Assembly (NCBI GenBank): GCA_021014325.1
Contig: CM037459.1
Coordinates: 62,001-126,000, forward strand
Reading direction: 5' to 3'
Source of the DNA: Plazaster borealis
Lineage: Eukaryota; Echinodermata; Asteroidea; Forcipulatida; Labidiasteridae
Length of the DNA stretch: 64,000 bases
A program made the translations under genes and the position numbers. The stretch's first letter is position 1, and every line of letters begins with the position of its first letter. Positions 63,048 to 64,000 of this stretch are shown in pieces. Below the pieces are notes generated by a model that saw nothing but the letters and a program-made list of their open reading frames with translations, searched no databases and had not been told where the DNA came from.

Positions 63048-64000
63048 TTGGTGACATCGGCGGCACAGTTTTGGCGACGAGAAAAGGTACAAGTTCGTGT
63101 TTTTCTGGGACGAGTAATACACAAGGCCGAGCAAGTATGGAGTCCGACTCACCACACGGCAAGGACGACGGTTGCCGGGGGGGGGGGGCAGACTGGTTCA
63201 CACATTTGGCGTTTTTTCATCACAGTAGATGAATTGCTGCTATCCTTCTTCGAGGAAAGCCCGGGGCAGGAGGACAGGGTAGAAATGTTATCACCCGAGA
63301 TTTTAGGGAGTTCTTGGGTACAGCCAAGCTTAGCCAGACAGGGTGAAATGTTCGGAGGGCTAGGCCAGACTAAGGATACACGTTTCAATTCAGAGCATCC
63401 CTAGCTGCACACGCATTTACGTCGGACGCACGGATCCACTTGGAGCCGTCCCGTCCGACACGCATTCATGCACCAGACACATTTTAATTCAGAGCAGCCC
63501 CGTACTGAGTACACATTTACATCAGACGCCCGATCCCACTTGGGACTGTTCTTCCCTGCAACGGTGGATACGCCGGATCAGCTCCTCTCGGAGCAACTCC
63601 ACGGGATGGCGCCCGGAGGTAAGCTCCGGAATGTTCAACTTCATTGGGCGGAGCCTAGGTTGAATGTTTCCGCACGGAGCAACCCAAAGAAGCAGAGCTC
63701 GTTTATAGGAACCGCAAACCACCGATGCTCCCAGATAAACTCGACGGAGTCTCCTCATGGGCAGACTACCTGATTCATTTTGAGAGCTTTGCAACAGTCA
63801 ACCAGTGGGGTGAAACGGAAAGACAATGTTCCTGGCTTTGCACATGAGGGGCTCGGCACAGGATGCGCTGGGCGACGAGCAACTCCAATGTCACATATTA
63901 TTTGCCCGGAAAGCAACAACCCTGACCGAGGCAATCACGCTCGCTATCGAGATGGAGGCATTCCTTGACTCGCAGGCGCAGACCAAGAAGGGAAAGCAAG
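63048..64000 (+). pseudogene. Gag region of the Gypsy-type element, frame-broken, runs off the window
   Basis: From about 63716 the plus strand reads a retrotransposon gag-like capsid block (LDGVSSWADYLIHFESFA, then an EAITLAIEMEAF segment). A one-base shift near 63826 breaks it, so this copy looks defective. The 63048-63700 region is leader and N-terminal gag with short frames only. No protease or RT lies within the window. Confidence 0.7.

Noticed and set aside
62965..63404. Overlapping frames on both strands in the retrotransposon leader
   Set aside because: No similarity to known proteins; GC-rich leader sequence gives long chance frames.

Overview
This window is animal nuclear DNA. It is AT-rich and has split genes with GT-AG introns, non-LTR and LTR retrotransposons, tRNA-derived SINEs, several MITE families and very long tandem repeats. 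The protein-coding genes are clear orthologues of deuterostome genes. The repeats (for example a TTAA-flanked MITE starting AGGCACTG) resemble ones I associate with marine deuterostome invertebrates, so an echinoderm or relative is the best guess. That guess is inference.

Layout. (1) 912-36903, minus strand: 19 exons of HSD17B4, the peroxisomal multifunctional enzyme type 2. They cover the complete SDR dehydrogenase domain and most of the 2-enoyl-CoA hydratase-2 domain. The C-terminal SCP2 domain should lie beyond the left edge. Every exon has matching phases and they join into one 620-residue open frame. The introns hold about ten unrelated minisatellites, a 4.2-kb 5'-truncated LINE inside a 71-bp array, a compound SINE with its own target duplication, and a 1,051-bp foldback transposon 25 bp from the exon 1 donor. 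At three exon edges the splice site itself has been copied into tandem repeats. (2) 36904-44829: a promoter region that may be bidirectional, then intergenic DNA with MITEs, LINE remnants, long hairpins and a Helentron/HINE-like element built of repeats that carry ETS-like palindromes. (3) 44830-48550, plus strand: a ZNF474-like protein with four copies of a two-finger C2HC module, in three coding exons. (4) 48551-53620: three repeat regions, including an inverted pair of 26-codon exon-like units. (5) 54005-61211, plus strand: a complete eight-exon ecto-5'-nucleotidase (NT5E/CD73-like) gene. Four of its six metal ligands, and the usual phosphate- and base-binding residues, are replaced; it also lacks a GPI-anchor tail. 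It looks like a secreted pseudoenzyme. (6) 62804-64000: the 5' LTR and a broken gag of a Gypsy-type retrotransposon, running off the right edge.

The three genes do not form a pathway. HSD17B4 acts in peroxisomal beta-oxidation, the ZNF474-like protein is of unknown function, and the NT5E-like protein is extracellular. The most interesting signals are the catalytically stripped nucleotidase, the minisatellites seeded from splice junctions, the strongly self-complementary intronic insertions, and the inverted exon-like unit upstream of the nucleotidase.
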